Positions 23,430-33,466 of a stretch of DNA of 43,069 nucleotides are shown piece after piece (position 1 is the first letter of the stretch; the number at the start of each line of letters is the position of its first letter). The stretch lies in contig CAIOOA010000006.1 of the NCBI GenBank assembly GCA_903859815.1, forward strand, positions 1-43,069, read 5' to 3'. This stretch comes from an uncultured Methylococcaceae bacterium. Lineage in GTDB: Bacteria > Pseudomonadota > Gammaproteobacteria > Methylococcales > Methylococcaceae. Both the position numbers and the translations under genes were made by a program. The notes below the pieces were generated by a model, which saw nothing but the letters and a program-made list of their open reading frames with translations, did no database searches and was not told where the DNA came from.

Positions 23430-26400
23430 ATGTTTCGGCTTTTAATTTTGATTTCGGCGCTATTATGCGGATTATTTCATCTAGGCATGGCAATGTCTGG
23501 AACCTTGTCCGACACGCCTTTGAGCCTGAAAGCCACCGTGCCGCCCAATGTATTGTTCGCCTTATCGGTGGAATATCCGACCGCCAACACCGCCGCCTAC
23601 CAAGGGGTCAATGACTATAAACCTACCAGCGAATATCTTGGTTTGTTCGACCCGGATAAATGCTATGATTATGATACTTCCAATAGTTGGTTTTACGCCC
23701 CTTCTGACACCTTGGCTGCAGCGCATGTTTGTGCCAGCACTTATTGGAGCGGCAATTTTCTGAATTGGGCATCCATGACCGGGTTGGATGAATTTCGTTT
23801 TGCCATGACCGGGGGCAACCGTTATCGCGATACGGAAAGTTTGACGGTACTGGAAAGGACTTACCAAGACGGACAAGGCGGAGTCGCCAACTTCCCCGAC
23901 AAAACCTTTAGCCTGTCAGACTCTGATTTTGTAGGTGCCGTACCCTTCTCGCTCAATACCATAACCGGCACCATCATCAACCAAGGCCAGAAGACACAAA
24001 TGCTAGTCAAGGCCACGACACCGACCACCATTACCTGCACCGATTGGAATACAGGCTCATCCACCAACTGCAAAACCTTTAGCTTAGCCTTCAATCCTTA
24101 CGCCAGCACCATCTCCTGCTCCACTTGGTCTGACAGTTCAAAGAAGGTCTGTACGGCATTCAAGTCCAGCAAGACTGGAGAAACCTTTGCCAGCATCAGT
24201 TGCAAAACCTATGTGAGCGGTAATAGTTCCAACCATTGTTTGACCTACAATACAACGTATTCAGCCAATCCATGGTCAGGGTCTACCTTTTTTGTACGAG
24301 TCAAAGTGTGTGACCCCAATGTGGGGCTGGAAAACAATTGCGAGCAATATGGAACCAGCTATAAACCCATCGGTACGCTCCAAGAAAATGGCGACAAAAT
24401 GCGGTTTGGCGTATTTTCCTATTTTAATTCAGACAGTATCGATAACGCGGTGATGCGCTCCAAATTAAAATATGTCGCCCCACAACAATATGCCAGTTCA
24501 ATTGGCACGGTGGTCAACAACAATGCCGAATGGTTGGAAGCAGACGGGACATTACTCCCAAACCCTGATCCCAATATTACCAACACCACTTATACAGGAT
24601 CTGTCAACAATTCGGGTGTCATCAATTACATTAATAAGTTTGGCAGCTTGGGAAGTACAACATCCCGATATAAAAAGTATGACAATGTCGGGAAACTCTA
24701 CTATGAAGCCCTGTCCTATATTCGGAACCGCGCCCCTGATACGGGTTATTATAGTGGGGTGACCAGCAGTAACAGTGATCAGTTCCCAGTCATCACTGCA
24801 TGGGATGACCCCCAACTGTTTTCCTGCCAAAAAAACTATATCATCGCCATGGGCGACACTCACACCCATTGCGATAAGAAATTGCCCGGCGGCACGTATA
24901 CTTCTAGCCAGAACTCTTGCAGTGCATGCACCAATGACTATGGTTCTTTAAACAATGGCGATAGCACCGACCTCCTCAATCCGTTGAATGTCACGACATG
25001 GACTAACAAAATTGGCGGTTTGGAGGGTAGGAGCAATATGGCGACCACCATCACCGGAGCGGGATGCGCCAGCTATTACATGTCAGGCGCAGCCTTTTGG
25101 GCAAAGGCCAACGATATAAGGGCGGCCGATGCCAGCAAAGCACAAACCCTAGGCAATCAGACGGTCAAGACTTTCGTCATCGATGTGCAGGAATATGCGG
25201 ACCAAGGCGTCAATTCACAATATTGGTATGCTGCAAAATATGGCGGGGCCGATTCTTACCTGTCGGATGGCACCCCGCAAGGCTGGACGAATGACACGGT
25301 CATCACCTCTTCCTCTTGGCCGAAAACCTTATTAAAAGCGGGCGACCCAGTGTCGATGATTAACGCCGTGCAAAGCGCGTTTCAGAGCATCAGGGCTGGC
25401 ATCGGAGTGGAATCTGCCTTGTCGCAATCTTCCGGCGACTTGCGCACGGCGGGGGGCGCTTACATCTACCAAGCCATTTTCAATTCGGGGGGTTGGGTTG
25501 GCGATGTGCTGGGGTTTTCCATCGACTCCAGTGGAAACGTTTCCAGCACACCGACTTGGAGGGCATCCGATTGGTTTGCCAGGACCGTCTATTCTCCAAA
25601 TGATCGACGCATATTCAGCTTCAACGACGGGCTGAAAGCGGACGGCACGGCAGACACCGGCAATATCTATTCCCGTCTGGGGATTGTATGGCCCCAAGCC
25701 AGTCTCACCAATTTAAACTTATTCTCCAGCCGTCAGCAAGCCCTGCTTAACAAGGACGAAGTAGGAGTCACTGATAGTCGGGGCGTGGCGCGGCTTAACT
25801 ATTTGCGAGGAGAAACCAGCAATGAGGGTAGGACGGGATACCAATGGCGCGCCCGCCTAGGGAAAATTGGCGACATCGTCAATTCCAGCCCGGCCTATGT
25901 CGGCGCTCCCTTGCCGGGACTCATCGGACCCGGCTATGGGCTTTTTCGGCAAACTTATGCCAATCGTAAACCGATGCTGTATGTTGGCTCCAACGGTGGA
26001 TTCTTGCATGGATTCGATGCCAGCCCACCAGGCACTCAGAATACCACCCCCGGACAAGAACTGCTGGCTTATATGCCTAGCGCCTTGTTTCCCACGCTGA
26101 GTCTATTGATGTCGGCGAATTACGCCCATAAATATTATGTCGATGGCAACCCTGTAGTCAGCGAAGCTTGTTTTGGCAGTTGCCCTGCTGACGGAAGCGG
26201 TTGGAAGACCGTGTTAAGCTCAGGCTTGAACGCCGGCGGACAGGGCATTTTTGCCCTCAATGTCACCAACCCGGCTAATTTTGCCACGATGACCGGAGCC
26301 AACCTAGTGTTATGGGAATTCACCGACCGCGATGATGCAGATTTGGGTTATACCTTCGGCGAACCCATCATCAGAAAGATGAACAACGGCAAATGGGCCG

Positions 26401-27803
26401 TTATCTTTGGCAATGGCTACAACAACACGGCCTCTGACAGCAGTGTTAGCACCACTGGCAGGGCTTATCTATTCATAGTTTTTGTCGATGGACCGGGAAG
26501 CTCCAGTAAACCTTGGTGGAGATTGGGGACGGACTATGTCAAAATCGAACTGAAAACCACAGGGGAACCCACGACTCTGCCCAATAATCCCCCCAATGGG
26601 CTTTCCGCCCCCGTCGGAGTGGACAAGAATCTGAACGGAACCGTTGACCTGATTTATGCGGGCGACCGGTTTGGCAATATCTGGAAAATTGATGTCTCCA
26701 GCGATTCCCCGTCGGCTTGGGCCCCTGCCTTTGGCACAACCTCGATACCCAAGCCTTTGTTCACTGCAAAGGATAGCCTGAATAACTTCCAGCAAATCAC
26801 CTCGTCGGTGGAAGTTTCCAAACATCCGCAAGGCGGTTATTTGGTATTTTTTGGGACAGGCTCTTACATAGACACGACCGACCCCTTACCTGATAACGGC
26901 AGCACATTCAATAAACAGACCTTCTACGGCATTTGGGACAAAGACAATTTTACGACAGTTCAACGAGCGAGTTTTACACCGATTACCCGCAGCCAATTGC
27001 AAGGTCAAACCGTAGTCGCACAGACTGCGGTGAGATCGGATGTCTATTATTTTCAATCCAATTGCATACCCAACTACGGCACATCGACGGCTAACACCTT
27101 TCAATTAAAGGCAGACGGCAGGACGATTGATTACGACAATTGCCCCACTGACGTCGCACAATCCAATGCCAACCCACAACTGGGATGGCGGTTTGACCTA
27201 CCTGGAGCTGGGGAGCGCATGATATCTGACCGCCCCATAGTTCAAGGCGGAGTGATCACCTTCACCACGCTAACCCCGGCTTTGGACCCTTGCACTGGCA
27301 ACACGGTGGGCAAAATGTATGATTTGGATTATCGGACGGGGGGCAGAGTCAGCCGGGGAGCCGCTGGTGTTTATGACCTCAATAATGACAAAATGATAGA
27401 CGGTAACGACAAATTCCCCTTCGCCGTATTGGGTTCGGTAATCAACAACACCTCGACTTGGATCGCCCCTTCCGGCAAGCTATTGATTTACGGAGCCAGC
27501 GAAACCCCCTTGCGGCTGAGGCTGCCTGATGGGTCCGGGCCAACTGGCTCGGGGGGGGGCGGAGGCGGGTCACCCTCCATTAGCACTATCACCACGACCG
27601 GGGGTTGTAGTGATTTTGTTGCGGGTTGGGGTTGCATGTCCTGCATGGGACGGAAGCCAACAGGGGGTAACTTCATTGATTTTGTCTCCAACCAAAAGCT
27701 TGGAGGTGAGGGAATTTTGGCAACCGGCATCAATATCAATGCCACGGCAAAATCCATTCCCACTTTATCCGGTAGAGTTAGCTGGCGGGAGATTATGAGA
27801 TGA
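23430..27803 (+). CDS. pilY1: Type IV pilus tip/biogenesis protein PilY1 (PilC family)
   Basis: Encodes 1457 residues from ATG 23430, seven bases after AAGGAG; ATG 23424 is too close to that site. The signal peptide ends near GMAMSG. The N-terminal part (VPPNVLFALSVEYPTAN) stands where some PilY1 proteins have a VWA domain, but no MIDAS DxSxS is visible. The C-terminal half is the PilC beta-propeller (MLYVGSNGGFLHGFDA), with EF-hand-like calcium loops DKNLNGTVD and DLNNDKMID. A nine-G tract at 27551-27559 encodes a Gly-rich linker before the last ~80 residues (CSDFVAGWGCMSCMGRK). PilY1/PilC proteins control retraction, adhesion and surface sensing. Overlaps pilE by four bases. Confidence 0.93.
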   Translation: MFRLLILISALLCGLFHLGMAMSGTLSDTPLSLKATVPPNVLFALSVEYPTANTAAYQGVNDYKPTSEYLGLFDPDKCYDYDTSNSWFYAPSDTLAAAHVCASTYWSGNFLNWASMTGLDEFRFAMTGGNRYRDTESLTVLERTYQDGQGGVANFPDKTFSLSDSDFVGAVPFSLNTITGTIINQGQKTQMLVKATTPTTITCTDWNTGSSTNCKTFSLAFNPYASTISCSTWSDSSKKVCTAFKSSKTGETFASISCKTYVSGNSSNHCLTYNTTYSANPWSGSTFFVRVKVCDPNVGLENNCEQYGTSYKPIGTLQENGDKMRFGVFSYFNSDSIDNAVMRSKLKYVAPQQYASSIGTVVNNNAEWLEADGTLLPNPDPNITNTTYTGSVNNSGVINYINKFGSLGSTTSRYKKYDNVGKLYYEALSYIRNRAPDTGYYSGVTSSNSDQFPVITAWDDPQLFSCQKNYIIAMGDTHTHCDKKLPGGTYTSSQNSCSACTNDYGSLNNGDSTDLLNPLNVTTWTNKIGGLEGRSNMATTITGAGCASYYMSGAAFWAKANDIRAADASKAQTLGNQTVKTFVIDVQEYADQGVNSQYWYAAKYGGADSYLSDGTPQGWTNDTVITSSSWPKTLLKAGDPVSMINAVQSAFQSIRAGIGVESALSQSSGDLRTAGGAYIYQAIFNSGGWVGDVLGFSIDSSGNVSSTPTWRASDWFARTVYSPNDRRIFSFNDGLKADGTADTGNIYSRLGIVWPQASLTNLNLFSSRQQALLNKDEVGVTDSRGVARLNYLRGETSNEGRTGYQWRARLGKIGDIVNSSPAYVGAPLPGLIGPGYGLFRQTYANRKPMLYVGSNGGFLHGFDASPPGTQNTTPGQELLAYMPSALFPTLSLLMSANYAHKYYVDGNPVVSEACFGSCPADGSGWKTVLSSGLNAGGQGIFALNVTNPANFATMTGANLVLWEFTDRDDADLGYTFGEPIIRKMNNGKWAVIFGNGYNNTASDSSVSTTGRAYLFIVFVDGPGSSSKPWWRLGTDYVKIELKTTGEPTTLPNNPPNGLSAPVGVDKNLNGTVDLIYAGDRFGNIWKIDVSSDSPSAWAPAFGTTSIPKPLFTAKDSLNNFQQITSSVEVSKHPQGGYLVFFGTGSYIDTTDPLPDNGSTFNKQTFYGIWDKDNFTTVQRASFTPITRSQLQGQTVVAQTAVRSDVYYFQSNCIPNYGTSTANTFQLKADGRTIDYDNCPTDVAQSNANPQLGWRFDLPGAGERMISDRPIVQGGVITFTTLTPALDPCTGNTVGKMYDLDYRTGGRVSRGAAGVYDLNNDKMIDGNDKFPFAVLGSVINNTSTWIAPSGKLLIYGASETPLRLRLPDGSGPTGSGGGGGGSPSISTITTTGGCSDFVAGWGCMSCMGRKPTGGNFIDFVSNQKLGGEGILATGININATAKSIPTLSGRVSWREIMR
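27551..27559 (+). repeat. Nine-G homopolymer inside pilY1
   Basis: Nine consecutive G within codons for a Gly-rich linker (GSGGGGGGS), about residue 1374 of 1457. One added G would meet TAG at 27581. One lost G would read a different frame to 27798 and replace the whole C-terminus. Tracts of this kind drive phase variation of the homologous pilC genes in Neisseria. Confidence 0.9.
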
Positions 27804-28324
27804 AATGCAATAAGCTTAGGCCGGTATTCCTACATGACTTGAATTCAAGCCATAATAAGTATAACTGGGCTGGTTTTACCCTCATTGAACTGATGACCGT
27901 GATAACGATCATGATCATTCTGGCAATGGTGGCAATACCCAACTACAACTCAACCGTAACAAAATCCGCACGGGCCGAAGCGCGCAGCACCTTGTACCAA
28001 ATCGCCCAACTGCAAGAGCGCTTTTTCACCACCAATAACACTTACTTATGCTTCAATGCCACCGGCTGCACCACCACTCCAACGGGTTGGAAAAACTATT
28101 CCGGCAGCAGTTATGCAAAACGCAAATATAACATCAACACCACAGCCCGAAGCGGAACCCTCTCCTGCGCCGGGGATACCGTCACCAACACCATCGCCAA
28201 CAGCTTCGTGATTACCGCCACCCCCGCCAATGGCTTCGCTGACACTGAATGCGGTAGTCTTACCCTAGATAACTGCGGAATAACCGGTAATTCAGTCACG
28301 TCAGCGACGAATTGCTGGAAATAG
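27800..28324 (+). CDS. pilE: Type IV pilin PilE-like minor pilin
   Basis: Encodes 174 residues; its ATG overlaps the pilY1 stop (ATGA). Prepilin site WAG/FTLIELMTVITIMIILAM with Phe at +1 and Glu at +5. The leader is long (~25 residues), longer than in most pilins. The body has the PilE-type features EARSTLYQIAQLQERFFTTN, YLCFNATGC and Cys pairs near the end (TECGSLTLDNCG ... TNCWK). Last gene of the operon. Named as the minor pilin encoded beside PilY1, not the major pilin. Confidence 0.88.
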   Translation: MKCNKLRPVFLHDLNSSHNKYNWAGFTLIELMTVITIMIILAMVAIPNYNSTVTKSARAEARSTLYQIAQLQERFFTTNNTYLCFNATGCTTTPTGWKNYSGSSYAKRKYNINTTARSGTLSCAGDTVTNTIANSFVITATPANGFADTECGSLTLDNCGITGNSVTSATNCWK

Positions 28325-28380
28325 ATTGGCTGGTTTTATTGTTAATACGGAATTAAGTGGGGTAAAGGAAACCATTAGGT

Positions 28381-30372
28381 CTAATTTGAAAAATACTTCT
28401 TTTCCAAGGTTTCCACCTGTTCTGGGTTGGCTAATAAGCCCAGTTGATCACCGGCCAGATAGACGATATCCATGGGCGGATTTAACATTAAATTGCCCTC
28501 ACGCATTATGGCCACTACATTCGCGCCGGTATGGACACGCAACAAGGATTCTGCTTGGGTTTTTCCAACCAAGGGGCTATCTTCCGGGATTTTACGCCAC
28601 GATATGTCCAGCAACTCGGAGGTATCCAGTAACTCCCGCAATAGTTTTTGCTCGCCTTGTGCTTTCACTAACACATCATAATGGTCTTTGCGTACAGTTT
28701 CAGCATAACGGCGAACTTCTTGAATGGGGAAACCCAAGTGCAGCAGGGTATGGCGGACTACCTGCAATCCCCCTTCCAATTCGGGATGAATCACTAGGTT
28801 CGCGCCTAAATTGGAAAGTCTTATCACGCCGGCCCGGGTGGCAGCACGCGCGATGATCTGAAGCTGGGGCGCAATATCCCTCGCTGCTGCGACAGTCAAT
28901 TCCGTAGAGGCTTCTTCCGGCAGCGTCACCACTAACAGTCTGGCCCTGCGCAAAGCGGCATGTTCAAGAATATCGGAATTCGCAGTGTCGCCCAACAAGG
29001 TGGGAACCCCTTTATGAGTCAAGCGTTCTATTCTTTCTATGCGAAAATCGATGACCAAATACGGTATCTTCAACTCTCCCAACACATCGACGATATGCGT
29101 ACCAACCCTGCCATACCCCACGACCACAACATGATCCGACACTGACGCATCCACTGGGGCATGAGCTTCCCCGTGACGATTCAGCCAGTGCCATAAGGGC
29201 TTGATTTTTCTTAGACCTCGTTCCAATGGATCAATAGACCTTAACATCAGTGGATTTACCACGATGGACAACAAAGCAGCCGCCAGAATCAAAGAATATT
29301 GATTTTTATCCAATAAACCGATGTTCAAACCGGTTTGCCCTAGAATGAAGGAAAATTCGCCAATTTGGCTGGAACCCGCTGCCACCACCAATGCGGTGCG
29401 GGCCGGACGCGGAAACGGCAGCACCCAAGCCCCTGCCACGACAAATTTTCCAAACACCACTAGGCAGGTCAGGATCAATACGGGCTTGATGTTGTCCATT
29501 AAATAATGGGGGTCCAGCAACATGCCAATCGAAACAAAAAACAGAATGGAAAAGGCTTCGCGGAACGGAAGCAGATCAGAGGCAATGCGGTGGCTCAACG
29601 GCGATTCACTGACGACCGCACCTGCCAGAAAAGCCCCCAAAGCCAAGGAAACTCCAAACAACAAGGAAGAACCCAGCGCAATGCCTAGTGAAATTGCCAA
29701 TATCGCCAAGATGAACAATTCGCGGGAGCGGGTATGGGCCACACGCAACAATAACCAAGGGATGAAACGCTTGCCTGCAAACAGCATGAACACCATGAAA
29801 CCCAGCGCCGCCATCAAAGCCGTGCCAATCGCTCGCCAATCCGTCGGAACTTTACTCGTGCTCAAGTTTGGAATGACCAGTAATATCAAGACCGTGGCAA
29901 TATCCTCCATCACCCGCCAGCCCACGGCAACCCTACCGTGCGAGGTGTTCAACAGCCCAAAATCCATAAAGCCTCGCAACATGACAATAGTGCTGGCAAT
30001 GGAAACCGCCAAGCCAAGCATCACCCCGGCCAAAATTGACCACCCCCAATACCAACTCAGTGCAAAACCCAAGGCTTGCATAGTCACCATCTGACCTAAG
30101 GTACCGATGATGGCTATATCCCGCACTTTCCACAAATCGGCAAACGAGAAATGCAAACCAACCCCAAACATCAGAAAAATGATGCCTAATTCGGCCAATT
30201 CGCTAATAATTTGTGGATCGCCCGCATACCCCGGCGTGAAGGGGCCAATGGCAACGCCGGCCAACAGATAGCCGACGATGGTGGGCATATGGAGGCGCTG
30301 GAAGATCAATCCCCCAACAAAGGCCGCTCCTAAAGCTACGGCTATGTTTTCAAGCAGTGTGAAATTATGCAT
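28381..30372 (-). CDS. ybaL: CPA2 K+/H+ antiporter with RCK domains (YbaL/Kef type)
   Basis: Encodes 663 residues. Residues ~1-385 are a Na+/H+-exchanger-type membrane domain of about 12 helices (MPTIVGYLLAGVAIGPFTPG, GIIFLMFGVGLHFS, ALGAFLAGAVVSES). Residues ~410-530 are an RCK-N domain with the nucleotide-binding VVVGYGRVGTHIVDVL and acidic VIDF; residues ~570-660 are an RCK-C domain (SPLVGKTQAESLLRVH, NPPMDIVYLAGDQLGLL). Such proteins export K+ in exchange for protons under electrophilic or osmotic stress. YbaL rather than KefB/C is suggested by the overall length and the VGLHFS motif. It is convergent with pilE, with 56 bases between them. Confidence 0.87.
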   Translation of the reverse strand: MHNFTLLENIAVALGAAFVGGLIFQRLHMPTIVGYLLAGVAIGPFTPGYAGDPQIISELAELGIIFLMFGVGLHFSFADLWKVRDIAIIGTLGQMVTMQALGFALSWYWGWSILAGVMLGLAVSIASTIVMLRGFMDFGLLNTSHGRVAVGWRVMEDIATVLILLVIPNLSTSKVPTDWRAIGTALMAALGFMVFMLFAGKRFIPWLLLRVAHTRSRELFILAILAISLGIALGSSLLFGVSLALGAFLAGAVVSESPLSHRIASDLLPFREAFSILFFVSIGMLLDPHYLMDNIKPVLILTCLVVFGKFVVAGAWVLPFPRPARTALVVAAGSSQIGEFSFILGQTGLNIGLLDKNQYSLILAAALLSIVVNPLMLRSIDPLERGLRKIKPLWHWLNRHGEAHAPVDASVSDHVVVVGYGRVGTHIVDVLGELKIPYLVIDFRIERIERLTHKGVPTLLGDTANSDILEHAALRRARLLVVTLPEEASTELTVAAARDIAPQLQIIARAATRAGVIRLSNLGANLVIHPELEGGLQVVRHTLLHLGFPIQEVRRYAETVRKDHYDVLVKAQGEQKLLRELLDTSELLDISWRKIPEDSPLVGKTQAESLLRVHTGANVVAIMREGNLMLNPPMDIVYLAGDQLGLLANPEQVETLEKKYFSN

Positions 30373-30497
30373 AGTGAAAGCGGCTAATCATGGCACTATC
30401 AAGACAGAGACGAGGGTGTGGCTTTGCGATCCGAAAGTCACGGAATTCAAAAGCCCACTTGGCAATTCATCCCTGAACCGTTCAAGAATTATACTCC

Positions 30498-32768
30498 TTA
30501 AGCGGTCTTTGCGGTTTGGGCAGCCGCTTCAATCAGTTGACCAAAACTGATTCCCGCATCATTCGCTGGAATCTCAGTGGGTAGGTAAACCTCAAAGCCT
30601 TGTTGTGACAATAAAAAGGCGGCTTGTTCAGTGAGTAGGCGATTTTGGAAAACCCCACCCGACAAACCCACTTTGCTGATGCCAGTTTCATGACTTATCA
30701 GCACAGCTTGAGCGGCGATTAATCTGGCAAGGCTGGCATGAAACAAGGAACCCCGCTCGCAGATGCCGAGAGTGGCATCCATCAGCATGGGCAACAAAGG
30801 AACCCAATCGGCTCGCCAAATGCCGGTTTCATCTCGGTAGTGAGACAATTCCATATACTGGGTGGAGGGTTCGCTGAGCGATTCCAATCCCATGGCGGCT
30901 TGTCCTTCAAAACTGGACTCCAAACCTATGCCAATCAACGCGGCGGCGGCATCAAACAAGCGACCAGCCGAGCTTGAAACAGGACAATTTATGTCGCGTT
31001 TCCAAGCATGGCGCAATAGCTCCACGTCATTTGGGCAAGATTCCCATTCCAGCCCCGCTTCCAGACAGAGTGCCAACCCGCATCGCCAGGGTTCGCGATT
31101 GGCTTTGTCACCCCCCAACAGTCGAAAATGCCTTAATGAACCTTTCCTAACCCAAGAACCGGGGCAACCCACTAATGCCTCCCCGCCCCATATCGTCCGG
31201 TCTTCGCCAAACCCCACGCCATCCCAAGTGAATACCAGCATGTTTTCGGTTATTCCATGTTCCCCAGCCAAAGCCGAAGCATGGGCATGATGATGGAAAA
31301 CCTTGATGATGGGGATCGCCTGTTTTTTTGCCCAACGACTTGAACGGTAATCGGGATGGGCATCATGGACAATCAAAGAAGGTTTGACTTTGTAGAGTTC
31401 TTGCAAATCGGCGATGACCCGTTCAAACACTTCGCCACTGCGCACCGTGCCAAGATCGCCAATATGAGGGGAAATCACCAGACGATTGCCAAAACCAAAC
31501 GCAACGGTGTTTTTAAGGTCGGCCCCGACGGCAAGAATCGGTTGTTTGAATTCAAACGGTAGAGTCCTTTCCACGGGTGCCAAACCCCGACCTAAGCGTA
31601 TCGGCCTAGGTTTGGCCGCTATACGCCGAAAAACTGAATCGTCAGCGGGTCTGCGGATGGGTCGGTTGTGATGCAGGAAAGCATCGGCGACTTGACCCAA
31701 CCGCTTTTCAACTTCTTCCCCGTCAGTTAGCACTGGCTCACCGCTAATATTGCCAGAGGTTGCCACCAAGGGTTTGCCAAAAGCATCCGTCAGCAAACGA
31801 TGCAAGGGGCTGTAAGCCAGCATTAGGCCAACTTCCCGCAATCCCGGCGCAATGGATTCCGCAAGCACAGCGGATTCCTGCCGTTTATGCATCAACACGA
31901 TGGGTCTCAATGGCGATTTGAGCAAATCCAATTCGCTAAATTCCGGGTCAGCAACCTCTCTGACGCTATCCAACCCGTCAATTCCTCGCCAAGGCAGCAG
32001 AACCGCAAGCGGTTTGGCGGGGCGGTGCTTAGCCTCTCTTAGCCGCTCGACTACCGCATTTTCAGTGGCATCACAAATTAAATGATACCCCCCCACCCCT
32101 TTGACGGCGACAATCAAGCCATTGTTTAGCGCATAAATGCAAGCATTCAACGCGGTTGGGTTGCCGGTGATGTCAGGCCCACCTAGTTGCCGAAAAGTCA
32201 ATGAAGGCCCGCATTCTGCACAAGCCAAAGGCTGGGCATGATAACGGCGATCCAAGGGGTTTTCGTATTCAGCCCGACAGGCCGGACACAACATGAATCC
32301 AGCCATGGCGGTATTGGGACGGTCGTAGGGCAAACGGTCAATTAACGTGTAACGCGGCCCGCATTGAGTGCAATTGATAAAGGGATATTGAAAGCGTCGC
32401 TCCACCGGGTCTTGCATTTCGGCTAGGCAATCATCACAGACGAAATAATCCGGCGGAATGTGGACATCAGCCCCCTCCCCCGCTTCGCTGTGTTTGATGA
32501 TGAAGCCGGTTAATCCTTCGGTGGAAACGTTTGTAATTTGTGGGAGGTTGGGCTGGGCTAAAGGCGGGGCTTGGTCAATTAAAGCCTTTTGAAATGCTTG
32601 GAGATTTTCCGGTGAGCCTTCAACTCTTATTTCCACCTCGCCGCTGCGATTCAGCACCCAACCTGCTAATTTATATTGATTGGCGATGCGGCTGACAAAC
32701 GGACGAAAGCCCACGCCTTGGACGCGACCTGTGATGAGGATGTGGTGGGATTGGCGACTATTATTCAA
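30498..32768 (-). CDS. hypF: Carbamoyltransferase HypF (hydrogenase maturation)
   Basis: Uses carbamoyl phosphate and ATP to carbamoylate the HypE C-terminal Cys, the first step to the cyanide ligands of the [NiFe] site. Encodes 756 residues. Order: acylphosphatase domain (TGRVQGVGFRPFV, ~10-90), two zinc fingers (CDDCLAEM, CTQCGPRY, CPACRAEY, CAECGPSL, ~105-190), a YrdC-like domain (~200-380), then a Kae1-like domain with HHAHASALAGEHG and FTWDGVGFGEDR. The start is a TTG at 32768, 8 bases after the stop of the upstream antitoxin gene, with no ribosome-binding site. Translation is probably coupled to that gene. It is separated from the other hyp genes by a toxin-antitoxin/mrr block. Confidence 0.95.
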   Translation of the reverse strand: MNNSRQSHHILITGRVQGVGFRPFVSRIANQYKLAGWVLNRSGEVEIRVEGSPENLQAFQKALIDQAPPLAQPNLPQITNVSTEGLTGFIIKHSEAGEGADVHIPPDYFVCDDCLAEMQDPVERRFQYPFINCTQCGPRYTLIDRLPYDRPNTAMAGFMLCPACRAEYENPLDRRYHAQPLACAECGPSLTFRQLGGPDITGNPTALNACIYALNNGLIVAVKGVGGYHLICDATENAVVERLREAKHRPAKPLAVLLPWRGIDGLDSVREVADPEFSELDLLKSPLRPIVLMHKRQESAVLAESIAPGLREVGLMLAYSPLHRLLTDAFGKPLVATSGNISGEPVLTDGEEVEKRLGQVADAFLHHNRPIRRPADDSVFRRIAAKPRPIRLGRGLAPVERTLPFEFKQPILAVGADLKNTVAFGFGNRLVISPHIGDLGTVRSGEVFERVIADLQELYKVKPSLIVHDAHPDYRSSRWAKKQAIPIIKVFHHHAHASALAGEHGITENMLVFTWDGVGFGEDRTIWGGEALVGCPGSWVRKGSLRHFRLLGGDKANREPWRCGLALCLEAGLEWESCPNDVELLRHAWKRDINCPVSSSAGRLFDAAAALIGIGLESSFEGQAAMGLESLSEPSTQYMELSHYRDETGIWRADWVPLLPMLMDATLGICERGSLFHASLARLIAAQAVLISHETGISKVGLSGGVFQNRLLTEQAAFLLSQQGFEVYLPTEIPANDAGISFGQLIEAAAQTAKTA

Positions 32769-32776
32769 GACGAGGA

Positions 32777-33058
32777 TTATGCGGCTTTCAATTCGACATG
32801 AACCCGTCGCCCTATCGCAGTGGCAATATCAATCAAAGCATCTAATGAAAACTGCGAAACACGTCCATCTAATAAATCCAGCATTCTTGGACCCGTCAGA
32901 CCACACCGTTGGGCTGCTTCTGTAGAAGTCCATCCGCTATCTTTGACAATTGCATTAATCTGTCGCATAAGTTCTGAACGGGTTCGCAAATTAGCCGCTT
33001 GCTCAGGGGTATCGGCAATCGCGTCCCAAACACTGGTGTAGCTTTCAATATTGCTCAT
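32777..33058 (-). CDS. higA: HigA-type antitoxin, XRE-family HTH
   Basis: Encodes 93 residues. The HTH covers ~45-75 (SGWTSTEAAQRCGLTGPRMLDLLDGRV), followed by a dimerisation helix and the end GRRVHVELKAA, as in HTH_37-type antitoxins paired with Gp49-like toxins. The ATG overlaps the toxin stop by four bases. It should neutralise the toxin and repress the shared promoter. Toxin first, antitoxin second is the higBA order. Confidence 0.88.
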   Translation of the reverse strand: MSNIESYTSVWDAIADTPEQAANLRTRSELMRQINAIVKDSGWTSTEAAQRCGLTGPRMLDLLDGRVSQFSLDALIDIATAIGRRVHVELKAA

Positions 33059-33381
33059 ATTGCACCTTTAGTCAGTTGCTCGAAGCGTTCTTTCGCAAGT
33101 TCAATGTCACGCCTAGAGGTGGATTGTGACTTTTTCTGAAACGCATGGAGGACATAAACATAGTCCAGAAAACGGGCAGTGTAAATGACTCGAAATATGC
33201 CTGAATCTTCGTGCAGTCTAATTTCCTCAACACCTCTACCAATAGATGACATAGGTTTAAAATTATCGGGTTGCTCTCCCCGTTGTACCTTGTCAAGCTG
33301 GTATCCGGCATCATGTCTGACATCTTCAGGAAAGTCTCGTATTGCCTTAAGTGAGTCGCCAAGGAAACGGAGTTCTTTCAT
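33055..33381 (-). CDS. higB: RelE/HigB-type toxin, Gp49-like family
   Basis: Encodes 108 residues. Family pattern: MKELRFLGDSLKAIRDFPEDVRHDAGYQLDKVQRG, then EEIRLHEDSGIFRVIYTARF (the beta-sheet with the conserved Arg and Tyr), YVLHAFQKKSQ and RDIELAKERFEQL. These proteins are ribosome-dependent mRNA endonucleases. No good ribosome-binding site lies before the ATG at 33381. Paired with the downstream antitoxin and located within the hydrogenase maturation genes. Confidence 0.88.
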   Translation of the reverse strand: MKELRFLGDSLKAIRDFPEDVRHDAGYQLDKVQRGEQPDNFKPMSSIGRGVEEIRLHEDSGIFRVIYTARFLDYVYVLHAFQKKSQSTSRRDIELAKERFEQLTKGAI

Positions 33382-33466
33382 AAAAAGTATCGAAGCGGAT
33401 TCTAAACTAAATTAAACCAAGAACGACTTTGCTTAGATAAGTAATAAATACAATAAAGTAAATATA

